Origin: an uncultured Rubrobacteraceae bacterium
GTDB lineage: Bacteria; Actinomycetota; Rubrobacteria; Rubrobacterales; Rubrobacteraceae
Reading direction: 5' to 3'
DNA: 64,000 nt
Assembly: GCA_902806065.1 (NCBI GenBank)
Contig: CADCVE010000001.1
Span: 124,001-188,000, forward strand
The position numbers and the translations under genes are program-made. The notes beneath the pieces are model-generated. The model saw nothing but the letters and a program-made list of their open reading frames with translations. It was not told where the DNA came from and did no database searches. Below, in pieces: positions 37,379 through 44,521 of this stretch. Every line of letters begins with the position of its first letter. Positions within the stretch are counted from its first letter, which is position 1.

Positions 37379-37998
37379 CGCTTACCTCCCTGTTCCTATA
37401 ACCTTGGATACCCGTGTATACGGTCGCCGGGGGTGCCTTGTTGAACGCCGGTAGGAAAAATCTTCTCTTTAGTACTTTTGACTAGATGCGGTTCGCAATT
37501 ATACGGTTATGAGTCGGAGGTCATGGATTGGCCTCCCAAGCGCACTTTACGGTCGAACACGTGGGCAAGAAGGGGCTCGATCGGTCCTGAGTACGAGGTA
37601 TACCGGAACCAGGAGCGCCCGCTCGACTTGCGCCTGGAAGGGAACACGATAATGGTGTGGTTGCGCATCGAGAGCGCCGAACTGTAAGAGGCCTGTGCCG
37701 CCACAGAGACCAAGTCCGAGGCCAGGCGCTTCCACTTTCAGACCGTTTCGCGCAGACCCGCTCACGCGGGCGCGTTGCACGCTGCTTTTGTCACGCGGGT
37801 CAGGATCGCGGAGCAGAAGGGGCTTCGAGCATCTAGGGAGCCGACAATGGTTCTTCTCGCCCGGTAAGGGCGGGAGGCGTAGCTCCTCGTCGCGCCCCGC
37901 TTAGTTGGTCTATCCTCCGCCTTCTTTCGCGGTTGAGCTTCTTACCACGGCGGTTAGTATTCATTCCCGTCCGCCGGAGCCATCATCCTCTCCGTCTT
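37379..37998. other. Intergenic region with no supported gene
   Basis: About 620 bases. A plus-strand frame at 37478-37687 (69 codons) has no recognisable motif and no ribosome-binding site. The far end (37900-37998) follows the PD40 gene stop on the minus strand and has no clear terminator. Composition is mixed, with an AT-richer part near 37440-37510. Confidence 0.4.
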
Positions 37999-39003
37999 CT
38001 ACGGTGTCGTCGGCGCCACTGGCACCGGTCCCCAGCTGGGAAGAGTGTCCTCCCCCCTGGCCGTGGTGAGCCTGGTCGTGGCCTTGCCGTTAGCGTTCAT
38101 CGTGTAGATATCACCGGTCGCCGTACTCGTAGGGTAACTATAAAAGGCTATCTGAGTGCCGTCGGGCGAGAAGTCGGGACCGTAATCACTTCCGCTCGTA
38201 CCCGGGAGGCGAGTCTTACGCGAGCCGTCGGCGTTCATCACGAAGATCTTATACTTACCTCCGCCGTTGTTCGAGAAAGCAATCCTCCCGTCGGGGGCGT
38301 AGTCGGGTACTCGGTCGGACGTAGAGTTGTTGGTGAGGCGGGTTGGCCTTCCAGTGCCGTCGGAGTTCATTGTGTAGATCTCATAGTCCCCGTCCCGGTT
38401 CCGGTTGCTCGAGAAGGCGATCCTGGTTCCATCGGGGGAGAAGTCAGGGGCGTAGTCGGTGGCTGGATTGCTGGTGAGGCGCTGGGGCGGGTTGGTGATG
38501 TTGTCCTCGGGGGCGGCGACGAGCATCGTGTAGATCTCGTAGTTGCCGTCCCGGTAACTCTCGAACACTATCCTGGTCCTATCGGGGGAGAAGGTGGGCC
38601 TGAGGTCGGTCGCCGGGTGGTTAGTGAGGCGCACCAGGTTGTCACCGTTGCCGTCGTTGTCTATATCCTGGGTGTCCATGATATAGATGTCCTCGTTGTC
38701 GTCCTCCCGGTCGCTCATGAAGACGATCCTGTTCCCGTCGGGAGAGATGTCGGGACTGAAGTCCAGCGCTGGGTCGGTGGTGAGGCGCTGAGGTTGGTTG
38801 GTATTGTCCTCGAGGGCGGTGTTCATCACGTAGATCTCCTGGTTGCCTGCCCGATCGCTCTTGAACGCGATCTTGCCGTTCGATGGTGCTGCCTGCGCTC
38901 CCGCCGGCTTCGTCCCCGCGATGACCAGCGCCATCAGTAGACCCGCCGCCAAGGCCGCCACTAATATCGTCGCCAATGCCCCGAAGTAGTTGATCTTCGT
39001 CAT
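37999..39003 (-). CDS. Exported PD40/TolB-like beta-propeller protein
   Basis: A 334-residue protein with an N-terminal hydrophobic export segment (ATILVAALAAGLLMALVIAG, cleavage probably after AGAQA) followed by about six WD40-like PD40 repeats. Each has F(S/A)PDG..IAF.S.R.G..(E/D)IY.MN, as in LTTDPALDFSPDISPDGNRI. This is the TolB C-terminal-type propeller. Free-standing exported versions are of unknown function. ATG 39003 has AAAGGAG eight bases upstream, so the longer frame start at 39105 is rejected. It sits downstream of the sigma/anti-sigma pair on the same strand but 210 bases away. Confidence 0.85.
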   Translation of the reverse strand: MTKINYFGALATILVAALAAGLLMALVIAGTKPAGAQAAPSNGKIAFKSDRAGNQEIYVMNTALEDNTNQPQRLTTDPALDFSPDISPDGNRIVFMSDREDDNEDIYIMDTQDIDNDGNGDNLVRLTNHPATDLRPTFSPDRTRIVFESYRDGNYEIYTMLVAAPEDNITNPPQRLTSNPATDYAPDFSPDGTRIAFSSNRNRDGDYEIYTMNSDGTGRPTRLTNNSTSDRVPDYAPDGRIAFSNNGGGKYKIFVMNADGSRKTRLPGTSGSDYGPDFSPDGTQIAFYSYPTSTATGDIYTMNANGKATTRLTTARGEDTLPSWGPVPVAPTTP

Positions 39004-39214
39004 CGCTTCCGCTCCTTTGCTCGGAGCGAGGAAAAGATATCCCCTCGCCTTACTTGTGTCACTCGACTCTTGCTTGTGATAGTGCTCCCGCCACCGATGG
39101 TCCACTGCAAATTCGTATGGCTCTTATACCGGGGTCTGCATTCCCGAAGCCAGTCTTCCGGCAAGTTTCCTCTACCTCCAACACGAAGCCGAGGAGACGT
39201 AGACACATCTACGG

Positions 39215-40663
39215 CTAGGGTTTGTTACCCGGGCCGGGGTCAGGGTTCGGGAAGGGGCAGTCGTCCGTACAGTCGCCACCGCCGTTTCCGCCACCGCCGC
39301 CGTTTCCGCCGCCACCGCCGCCGCCGCCGTTTCCGCCACCGCCGCCGTTTCCGCCACCGCCGCCGTTTCCACCGCCACCGCCATCGCCGCCGTTACCATC
39401 ATCACCGCCGCCGTTACCATCGCCACCGCCGCCGTTACCATCACCACCGCCGCCGTTACCATCGCCGCCGTTCCCATCCCTCGGGCTGGGGATGTCTTCC
39501 TGGGTGGGCTGGTTCTGGGGCGCGGCTTCCGGTGTGGGCGCGGCCTCAGGCGGGGGTACAACTTCCGGCGGGGTCTCGAACGGGGGCGTGATTTCCGGTA
39601 AAGGCGCGCCATCTGGCGCAGTCTCCAGTACAGGTGATGGCTCCGGGAAGGACGGCTCCGGGAGGAACCCGGTTGTGGGTACAACGACCGGCGGCGTCTG
39701 GATGTCAGGAGGGGTGGTACTGATAGGCCCGCCAGCGTTCTCTACCGGGCTGAGGTCGTTTGGTAGAGCGTTGATACCGGACGGTCCGATTCCTGGCGTG
39801 ACGCCCGGCGAGCGGCCCTCGGAGGAGCCTATACTAGCGGGAGGCCCGCTGGTGGCGTTGGTGGACTCCGGGTCTGGGAGACTTCCCGAAGGAGCTTCAG
39901 AAACCTCGGAAGCCTCCTCGCCCACGGGCTCCGGGATGTCTGAGGCGAGCTGTGCGTTTTCCTGGCTGAAGCCGACGTTCGCGGCGACGATCAGGGTTGC
40001 TTCACTCCCGGCGAAGGAGTCTTGCTCGGTGTCCTCCGAGTCTGGCTCGTCAGGATCGGTGCTACTCGTAACCCCTGGCGTCCGGCCTTCATTGCTCAGC
40101 ACCACCGAGATCGTCGATCCCTTCCGGACCCGATCGCCTTGCGCCGGGTTCTGGCTGACGATCGAGCCAGGGGGCTGACCTTCGAGGTCGCGCTCCTCCT
40201 GGGCGTCAACCTCGAAGTCCGGGCCGGCTGCTTTGATCGCGTCTTCGATCGTCCTGCCGCGCAGGTTCGGGACTATCAAGTCCCTGTGGTCTCCGCCGTC
40301 CAGGTCCGACCTGAGTATGGACTCGCCCTCCGGGGTTCCCACCCCGACGGCCACCGCCTCGTCCAACGGCAGCGCAGCTGAGAGGTAGACCGTGATTGGA
40401 CCCTCGTCAAAGGCCTGGAAGCCTCCCGCCTGTACCCGCTCGCCGTCCGCCATTTCGAGCCACACGGCGTAGGCTTGCCCGGGGGTGAGCCCACTGGCTT
40501 CGAGCTCGATCTGAGTGCTGTAACGCGCCGCTCTGAGCGTCGCGGTGGCCGCCAGGTCCCGGAACGCCGCCGGCAGAGCCGTTCGCTCGGAGACCGGTCG
40601 CAGGTCTACCTGCTCTCCCGGGTCCTCCAGCACAAAGATGGTCGTGAGCGCAAATATGACCAA
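39215..40663 (-). CDS. Anti-sigma factor, extracytoplasmic part (RskA-like + PASTA + Gly/Pro-rich tail), frame-shifted from its zinc-finger half
   Basis: This frame holds a membrane helix (AAAAAIILVIFALTTIFVL), an RskA-like domain (LTPGQAYAVWLEMADGERVQ), a PASTA domain (IVPNLRGRTIEDAIKAAGPD) and a long Pro- then Gly-rich tail ending CTDDCPFP. The frame is open and natural-looking back to at least 40741 (ERRRESRRRTPNFGL), upstream of any start codon; the nominal TTG 40663 lies inside the helix and lacks a ribosome-binding site. The zinc-finger ORF upstream ends at 40684 in another frame. A -1 frameshift near 40715-40741 would join them into one normal anti-sigma factor. The PASTA domain may sense cell wall. 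Confidence 0.7.
   Translation of the reverse strand: MVIFALTTIFVLEDPGEQVDLRPVSERTALPAAFRDLAATATLRAARYSTQIELEASGLTPGQAYAVWLEMADGERVQAGGFQAFDEGPITVYLSAALPLDEAVAVGVGTPEGESILRSDLDGGDHRDLIVPNLRGRTIEDAIKAAGPDFEVDAQEERDLEGQPPGSIVSQNPAQGDRVRKGSTISVVLSNEGRTPGVTSSTDPDEPDSEDTEQDSFAGSEATLIVAANVGFSQENAQLASDIPEPVGEEASEVSEAPSGSLPDPESTNATSGPPASIGSSEGRSPGVTPGIGPSGINALPNDLSPVENAGGPISTTPPDIQTPPVVVPTTGFLPEPSFPEPSPVLETAPDGAPLPEITPPFETPPEVVPPPEAAPTPEAAPQNQPTQEDIPSPRDGNGGDGNGGGGDGNGGGGDGNGGGDDGNGGDGGGGGNGGGGGNGGGGGNGGGGGGGGNGGGGGNGGGDCTDDCPFPNPDPGPGNKP
39262..39474 (-). repeat. Low-complexity GGN-rich repeat tract (Gly/Asn/Asp-rich tail)
   Basis: Short repeats of GGCGGC(G)GGNGGNAAC type encode GGGGN and GGDGN units in the anti-sigma tail. 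The tract is nearly pure in places and prone to length change. On the plus strand it appears as CCGCCG/CCGTTT repeats. It is not a CRISPR array: there are no spacers. Confidence 0.8.
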
Positions 40664-40683
40664 GATGATCGCTGCCGCGGCGG

Positions 40684-40962
40684 CTAACCCGAAGTTAGGC
40701 GTTCTCCGGCGGCTCTCCCTCCGACGCTCCCAGAGACTCGTTCGGCAAGGTCCGGCGGCGGCTGCGCGAGGGGGTCTCCGAGCCGGTCCGGGTCGACTCT
40801 TGACAGCAGCGTGGCGACCGGGGCGATCTCCTCAAGCTCGGCCCGGCAGATCGGACAGCCATCCAAATGTGCCCGAAGCTCGGCCTGCTCGGCATCGTCG
40901 AGGTGGCCCAGCGCATATGCGCCGAGCTTCTCCACCAGCGGGCCGTGGCCGTCGAGGTTCAT
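40684..40962 (-). CDS. Zinc-finger (zf-HC2) anti-sigma domain, N-terminal half
   Basis: A 92-codon frame with the anti-sigma zinc-binding motif: YALGHLDDAEQAELRAHLDG then CPICRAEL (His-x3-Cys-x2-Cys). The last natural part reads PPPDLAERV, after which the frame runs into SGSVGGRAAGERLTSG and stops, whereas the neighbouring -1 frame continues with the typical Arg-rich stretch and membrane helix. It is therefore the front half of the anti-sigma gene whose back half lies at 39215-40741. Its ATG 40962 lies inside the end of the sigma ORF. Alone it would be a soluble zinc-finger anti-sigma factor. Confidence 0.7.
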   Translation of the reverse strand: MNLDGHGPLVEKLGAYALGHLDDAEQAELRAHLDGCPICRAELEEIAPVATLLSRVDPDRLGDPLAQPPPDLAERVSGSVGGRAAGERLTSG

Positions 40963-41506
40963 CGGGTCTCCATCCCATCTCGTCGAGCTCTCGCTTGAGG
41001 GCCTTCATCCCGTAGAATACCCGGCTCCTGAGCGTACCCTCGGGAACGCCGATCTCAGCGGTGAGTTCCTTGTAGGATCGCCCCTTGTAGTACGTTTCTA
41101 CAATAGCTTGCCGTTGTTCGTCGCTGACACGCCTCAAGGCCTCCTCCATCTGCCAGGCGACCAGCGTTTCCTCGATCGGGTTGGCCGGGTCCGCCGACTC
41201 TCCCCGCGCCTCTTTCTCTTTTCCTACCACGACCGGGCGAACGGAGCGGGCGCGGTGCAGGTCGATGATAACGTTCTTGCAGATCGCAAACAGCCACGTT
41301 CTTAGGGACCCTATGCCTGAGTCGTGGCGGTCGGCGGCACGCCAGGCTCGCACGAAGGTATCCTGTACCGCTTCCTCCGCCAGCCCCTCGTCTCCTAGCG
41401 ACCGGAGAGAGAGGCGGTAGAGTTCCGCCCCGTGCGCCGCATAAGCTGCCCGCAGGTCGTTTTCGCTGTCTAAAGCCGTCCTGCGGGTATCTGTACGTCC
41501 CCACAT
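40832..41506 (-). CDS. ECF-type RNA polymerase sigma factor
   Basis: A sigma-70 family ECF factor of 224 codons. Region 2 spans LYRLSLRSLGDEGLAEEAVQ, DTFVRAWRAA and LRTWLFAICKNVIIDLHRAR. Region 4 spans LRRVSDEQRQAIVETYYKGR and SYKELTAEIGVPEGTLRSRV. Homology ends near KRELDEMGWRPDE. The last ~43 codons overlap the zinc-finger gene out of frame (131 bases), unusual for ECF pairs, which normally overlap by four bases. A lost base near 40965 could explain it. ATG 41506 is the likely start; the longer frame reads non-coding DNA. It pairs with the anti-sigma downstream. Confidence 0.85.
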   Translation of the reverse strand: MWGRTDTRRTALDSENDLRAAYAAHGAELYRLSLRSLGDEGLAEEAVQDTFVRAWRAADRHDSGIGSLRTWLFAICKNVIIDLHRARSVRPVVVGKEKEARGESADPANPIEETLVAWQMEEALRRVSDEQRQAIVETYYKGRSYKELTAEIGVPEGTLRSRVFYGMKALKRELDEMGWRPDEPRRPRPAGGEARRICAGPPRRCRAGRASGTFGWLSDLPGRA

Positions 41507-42007
41507 CTTGCCGCTGTACCTTCCCCCTCGTTTGGTCTCAGTATGCCACAGCGTCTCGGTTACCAGGACAGCCACGTTACCGGAGACGTGATACCCCTTG
41601 TGGTGAACAAAAGACTGGGGATTCGTCGCCCATATCGAGAGCCCAATGAACTTATTGGAGAGAGGGAGCTCTTGGGTCCCTATGGTACATGCTTGTTGTA
41701 AAGACGACAACGGCCTTGTGCCTACGCACGCCTCTTTTTTTATGGCCTCCATGTTTGTGAATACGGAGAGCAGGGTACTCCCGTTCATTCTTTGGAGTTA
41801 ATTGGCGATACTTTACAGAGTGCCCGCGCCAACGCGGAGCTAAAAGGACTCTCGAACGGTACGTTCACCAGGGCCAGCGCCTTTGACCTGCTACACGAGC
41901 GGCCGGACGCTGGGCCTACTGCCCTGATCTTATGTACTGGAGAACGTTGTCTTCTATACCATGCTTCGCTGGGGCGCCGAGTTACCGCCGCCCCAGCCGG
42001 AACTCTC
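41507..42007. other. Intergenic region carrying a gene fragment
   Basis: About 500 bases without an intact gene. It contains the 111-nt stray copy of the RlmI-like gene (41804-41914). The stretch 41560-41790 is AT-richer and probably holds the promoter of the sigma gene. No RNA element was recognised. Confidence 0.5.
41804..41914 (+). pseudogene. 111-nt duplicated fragment of the RlmI-like methyltransferase gene
   Basis: This segment aligns without gaps to 35926-36036. Blocks such as ACGTTCACCAGGGCCAGCGC are identical, with scattered changes elsewhere, and the reading frame is kept (SARANAELKGLSNGTFTRAS against ERARANVELNKLSNVTFTRA). Similarity starts at GGCGA and ends at GCTGGG on both copies. 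No other part of the gene is present, so it cannot be functional. Confidence 0.85.
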
Positions 42008-42553
42008 TTAGCTGCTCTGTATAGGTTCGCGGACCGGGAGATCTACCTCGGTCTGCATAAAGTCGTTCATGTAGTTGGTGAAGGTGGCGAGGACTACGGT
42101 GGCGACCATTTCTATGATCTGCTCGTCGGTGTAGCCCGCCTCGCGGGCCTCGTTAAACGATCCGTCTGAGGGGTGCCCGCGGTACTCGACTACTTCCCGG
42201 GCGAACCGGAGGGCCGCCGCTCGCTGCTCGTCCTCGGACTCAAACTGTTGCACGCGCTCGATCTCGTCCTCGCTCATGCCTGCTTGCTCCGCCACGGCGG
42301 AGTGAGCCGACAGTCAGTAGACGCAGCCGTTGTAGTTCGAGGTCGCTATGTAGATGGACTCGTGGGTCATTTGGTCGAGGCTGCCGCCCTGGAGTGCACC
42401 ATTGAAGTCCCACCACCCCTGGAAGGACGCCGGGGAGACGGCCATCTGCTTGAGGAAGTTCAGCATCTGCCCGAAGGCTTGCTCACCTTGCTTCATCAGT
42501 GGCTGCGATGCCTCTGGGGCGTTCTCTGGCTCCACGGGTTGAATACGTGGCAT
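42008..42553 (-). CDS. AhpD-like (carboxymuconolactone decarboxylase family) protein with in-frame TGA: candidate selenoprotein
   Basis: One frame from ATG 42553 (AAAGGAG six bases upstream) to the stop at 42008 encodes an AhpD-type thiol peroxidase-like protein of 181 residues, broken only by TGA at 42316-42314 (codon 80). The AhpD active site Glu-x(n)-Cys-x2-Cys-x3-His is complete if the TGA is a Cys/Sec: Glu65 in THESIYIA, Cys77 in NGCVY, codon 80, then LSAH with His84. Conserved family sequence continues on both sides (SAHSAVAEQAGMSEDEIERV after it). A hairpin begins 11 nt after the TGA. Sec-containing AhpD-like proteins are known in bacteria. The alternative is a Cys to stop mutation. 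No sel genes are in the window. Confidence 0.72.
42287..42302 (-). promoter_or_regulatory. Candidate bacterial SECIS hairpin
   Basis: Minus-strand CTCCGC-CGTG-GCGGAG forms a perfect 6-bp stem (7 if C-G closes the loop) beginning 11 nt after the TGA. The apical loop CGUG has G at position two. An outer GCTCA/TGAGC helix can extend it. Spacing and loop G agree with bacterial SECIS rules; there is no bulged U as in E. coli fdhF. Confidence 0.55.
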
Positions 42554-42663
42554 GCATTACTCCTTTCCCATCCCTTACCTTACAATGCCAATCATACCCG
42601 AATTCTCGAATGAATAACTACGGGAGGTACCAGGCGCCACTTAAAGACCGGAAGCAGCGGTGC

Positions 42664-43083
42664 TTAGCGGCCTACCAGCATGGCACGATCCACCTTTATG
42701 CACCGGTCCATAACTACGGTCAGGCCATGCTCCTCAGCGTACCTCGCGGCCTCTTCGTTGATTACACCGGATTGCATCCACAATACCTTCGCCCCGGCAG
42801 CGACGGCATCCTCCGCGACCGGCATGACCTTCTCGCCACGGCGGAAGACGTCCACTATATCCACGTTCTCCGGTACCTCCTCGACGGTCGCATAGGGCTC
42901 CTCGCCCAGGACCGGTCCCGAGAGATTGGGGTTGACCGGGAAGATTCTGTATCCGAAGCTCTGTAGGGCGGCGGCGATGGCGTGGCTCGTGCGGTATGAG
43001 TTATCGGAGAGTCCGACGACCGCCACGGTGCGCGATTCTTCGAGGATGCGTTTGATCTCGCCGGCGCCGGGGTTTTTGTGCAT
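42664..43083 (-). CDS. CoA-binding domain protein (YccU-like)
   Basis: A 139-residue single-domain protein of the CoA-binding Rossmann family: TVAVVGLSDNSYRTSHAIAA at residues ~19-38, IFPVNPNLSGPVLGEEPYAT and the later KVLWMQSGVINEEAARYAEE with DRCIKVDRA at the end. Its closest named relatives are YccU proteins of unknown role. ATG 43083 has AAAGGA five bases upstream. It sits between the flavin disulfide reductase and the AhpD-like gene on the same strand, consistent with a small redox group, though gaps of 22 and 110 bases leave the operon uncertain. Confidence 0.92.
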   Translation of the reverse strand: MHKNPGAGEIKRILEESRTVAVVGLSDNSYRTSHAIAAALQSFGYRIFPVNPNLSGPVLGEEPYATVEEVPENVDIVDVFRRGEKVMPVAEDAVAAGAKVLWMQSGVINEEAARYAEEHGLTVVMDRCIKVDRAMLVGR

Positions 43084-43105
43084 CGTTATCCTTTCTGAAT
43101 TCGAT

Positions 43106-44458
43106 CTACAGGTCCATTTTCTCCAGGGCTTCGAGGTAGGCCTGGGAGAATGTTGGGAACTGGAAGACGCTGTCGAGCAAGGTATCCACGGACATGCGCG
43201 TCCTGACTGCCAGACACGCCCCGTGGATCCACTCTCCCGCCAGCGGCGCTACCGCCCATGCTCCAACCAATACCCGCTCCCGCCTATCCACTACCAGCCC
43301 GAGGTTCCCCCGTGGTTCCTTCTCATAAGTCACGGGGCGCGCCAGCGCCCGCGGCAGCTCCAGGTCGATAGTTGCCACGTCCATCCCCTGCTCCCGCGCC
43401 TCCGCTTCGGTAATGCCCGTCGCGGCGATCTCCGGGTCCGAGAAGACGACCCGCGGGATGCCATGGTAATCTGCCCTTCGGTCTCCGCCCAGAATATTCG
43501 CCGCTACTATCTTCCCCTGATACTGGGCCACGTGCGTGAACAGCGAGATCCCCGTAACATCCCCAATCGCCCAGAGGCCGGGAACTCCATCAACCTGGCA
43601 GCGGTCGTCTACGGCGAGGCCTTTCTCGTCTGGCTCCACCCCAACGGACTCCAGCCCGATACCCTCGACCCTCGGCGTGCGGCCCGCGACGGTTACCAGT
43701 ACGTCCGTCTGCAACTCCTCGCCGTCGTCGAGCGTTATGACCGAGCTACCGTTCTCCTTGCGGGCTTTCTCTACCCTCCGGCCCACCCGCACGCCAATAC
43801 CGTCTTCTTCGAGGATTGGTTTGATGATCTCGCTAACCCTCGGGTCCTCTCTGTTTATAAGGCTGTCGGGACTCTGGACTAGAGTGACCTGGCTCCCCAA
43901 ACGGGAGAGCCACTGGCTGGTCTCTATCCCGTTCGGACCACCACCAACGATGACGGATCGCTCCGGGATCTCGCGCGTCGTGGTCGCCTCACGGTTCGTC
44001 CACACCGTTATGTCTTCGAGGCCCTCGATTGGTAGCACGTTCGACGCGGAGCCGGTCGCCACTACTATATGGTCCGCTTCGAGAATTTCGCCGTTGACCT
44101 CTACACGGCCCGGCCCGGCCAGACGGCCTTCGCCTCTGACGACCGTGGCGCCCTTCTTCTCGTAGCTCTCCACCTCTCCGGAGTCATCGAGGTTACGAAT
44201 GATGTAGTCCCGGTAGTCGAAGATGTCCTCTAGTTTCAGTTCTGTCGTGCCGGTTCCGAAGGCCCTGCTCGCCTCGTTTTGGACCTCCGGTGGCCGGAGC
44301 AGCGTCTTGGACGGTATACATGCCCAGTACGCGCACTCACCCCCGAGCAACTCCCGCTCCACTACCGCAACCTTCTTGCCTGCGCTCAGCAGGAGTCCCG
44401 CCGCGGCTTCACCGCCGGGACCCATGCCCAGGATCACCACATCGAACTTCTCAGCCAC
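43106..44458 (-). CDS. FAD-dependent pyridine nucleotide-disulfide oxidoreductase (class I)
   Basis: A 450-residue flavoprotein. FAD motif VVILGMGPGGEAAAGLLLSA at residues ~7-26, redox disulfide in GGECAYWACIPSKTLLR (Cys-x4-Cys), NAD(P) motif VIVGGGPNGIETSQWLSRLG and the FAD ribityl motif VPGLWAIGDVTG. The end reads FQFPTFSQAYLEAL, so the usual His-Pro/Glu pair of lipoamide dehydrogenases is altered; it fits the mercuric-reductase-like or general dihydrolipoamide-dehydrogenase-like subgroup with unknown electron acceptor. GTG 44458 has GGAGG seven bases upstream. Its neighbours include the AhpD-like protein, and AhpD in mycobacteria is reduced through a lipoamide dehydrogenase, so it could be the reductase for that system (inference). 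Confidence 0.9.
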   Translation of the reverse strand: MAEKFDVVILGMGPGGEAAAGLLLSAGKKVAVVERELLGGECAYWACIPSKTLLRPPEVQNEASRAFGTGTTELKLEDIFDYRDYIIRNLDDSGEVESYEKKGATVVRGEGRLAGPGRVEVNGEILEADHIVVATGSASNVLPIEGLEDITVWTNREATTTREIPERSVIVGGGPNGIETSQWLSRLGSQVTLVQSPDSLINREDPRVSEIIKPILEEDGIGVRVGRRVEKARKENGSSVITLDDGEELQTDVLVTVAGRTPRVEGIGLESVGVEPDEKGLAVDDRCQVDGVPGLWAIGDVTGISLFTHVAQYQGKIVAANILGGDRRADYHGIPRVVFSDPEIAATGITEAEAREQGMDVATIDLELPRALARPVTYEKEPRGNLGLVVDRRERVLVGAWAVAPLAGEWIHGACLAVRTRMSVDTLLDSVFQFPTFSQAYLEALEKMDL

Positions 44459-44521
44459 CTTGCAACCTCCGTTTATCTCTATGCATTTGTTCCGACGATA
44501 CCGCCGGGATCTCTAGAACCT

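Noticed and set aside
37478-37687. 69-codon plus-strand ORF
   Set aside because: No ribosome-binding site, no motif, and weak AT-rich start region. Not supported as a gene.
39262-39474. Possible CRISPR or tandem non-coding repeat
   Set aside because: The repeats are short GGN codon repeats within a coding frame, with no spacers.
39222-40178. 318-codon Pro-rich plus-strand frame opposite the anti-sigma gene
   Set aside because: Its Pro-rich part is the complement of the Gly-rich coding repeats on the minus strand.
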